Positions 5,222 to 5,299 of a stretch of DNA of 5,299 nucleotides are shown one piece after another; position 1 is the first letter of the stretch; every line of letters begins with the position of its first letter. The position numbers were made by a program, and so were the translations under genes. The notes under the pieces were generated by a model, which saw only the letters and a list, made by a program, of their open reading frames with translations, was not told the DNA's origin and searched no databases. The stretch covers positions 1 to 5,299 of the forward strand of contig DUWA01000083.1 of NCBI GenBank assembly GCA_012840755.1. Reading direction: 5' to 3'. This DNA comes from Mycoplasmatota bacterium (GTDB lineage: Bacteria; Bacillota_I; Bacilli_A; RF39; UBA660).

Positions 5222-5299
5222 ATGTCTCATACTGATTATACTAGAAATATTTTAAATATTAAAGATAGAAACATATATTTTTCTGAAAATTGTTTAGAA
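5222..5299 (+). CDS. ISL3-family transposase, N-terminal 26 residues only
   Basis: The frame opens with ATG at 5222, eight bases after AAAGGA, and stays open to the window edge, so nearly all of the protein lies outside. The visible residues contain ILNIKDRNIYFSENCLE, which resembles the start of ISL3-family transposases (LLNIKDxNI, then a conserved ENC leading to the zinc-binding region). The full protein would be a DDE transposase that cuts and joins the element at its inverted repeats. Whether it is intact cannot be judged. The call rests on a short match but agrees with the hairpin and terminator context to its left. Confidence 0.75.
   Translation, partial: MSHTDYTRNILNIKDRNIYFSENCLE

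Larger units (their letters stand above)
5098..5299 (+). mobile_element. Left end of an ISL3-family-like insertion sequence, partial
   Basis: The element is recognised from the transposase N-terminus at 5222. The left border is placed at GGTTCT (5098-5103), because ends of this family usually begin with GG, but it cannot be proved without the right end. Inside the border come an 11-base-pair hairpin, an extended -10 promoter and the transposase gene. If the border is right, GTTTTATT at 5090-5097 would be the left copy of an 8-base target duplication, the usual size for ISL3 elements. Confidence 0.65.

Overview
The window is very AT-rich, has short intergenic gaps, and carries strong Gram-positive ribosome binding sites and sigma-A-type promoters. 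It carries a secreted wall hydrolase with a dockerin, a secreted cohesin-like protein and the start of an ISL3-type transposase. Together these suggest a low-GC Bacillota or Mollicutes-related gut anaerobe. The open frames keep TGG for Trp and have no in-frame TGA, so nothing points to the mycoplasma code. The exact taxon cannot be fixed from this sequence.

Left half (1-3192, minus strand): a two-gene operon read right to left from a clear promoter (TTGAAA, 17-base spacer, TATAAT) at 3228-3256. The first gene (3192-1195) encodes a secreted 665-residue protein: signal peptide, SH3b domain, glucosaminidase-type peptidoglycan hydrolase, cadherin-like beta-sandwich domain, a dockerin-companion domain and a C-terminal type I dockerin with two calcium loops. 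The second gene starts 12 bases later (1182) and runs off the left edge. It has a signal peptide, a cohesin-like module, another cadherin-like domain and an unrecognised region with a duplicated motif. A dockerin enzyme followed directly by a cohesin-like protein suggests a small two-component surface complex, cellulosome-like in logic but aimed at the cell wall. This is the most interesting content of the window.

Middle (3193-3431): a divergent control region with the operon promoter on the minus strand, an extended -10 promoter for the plus-strand gene, and between them a strong minus-strand terminator-like hairpin plus a smaller hairpin that serve no visible gene.

Right half: a CDP-alcohol phosphatidyltransferase (3432-4316, plus) with a long Asn/Lys-rich tail converges on a Cof-type HAD phosphatase (4329-5009, minus). 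They share a 28-base palindrome that may act as a bidirectional terminator. Beyond the phosphatase promoter lies a minus-strand terminator (5072-5094) that abuts the left end of an ISL3-like insertion sequence. The first 26 codons of its transposase end the window. No gene-free stretch exceeds 300 bases, and I see no tRNA, rRNA, CRISPR array or recognisable riboswitch.
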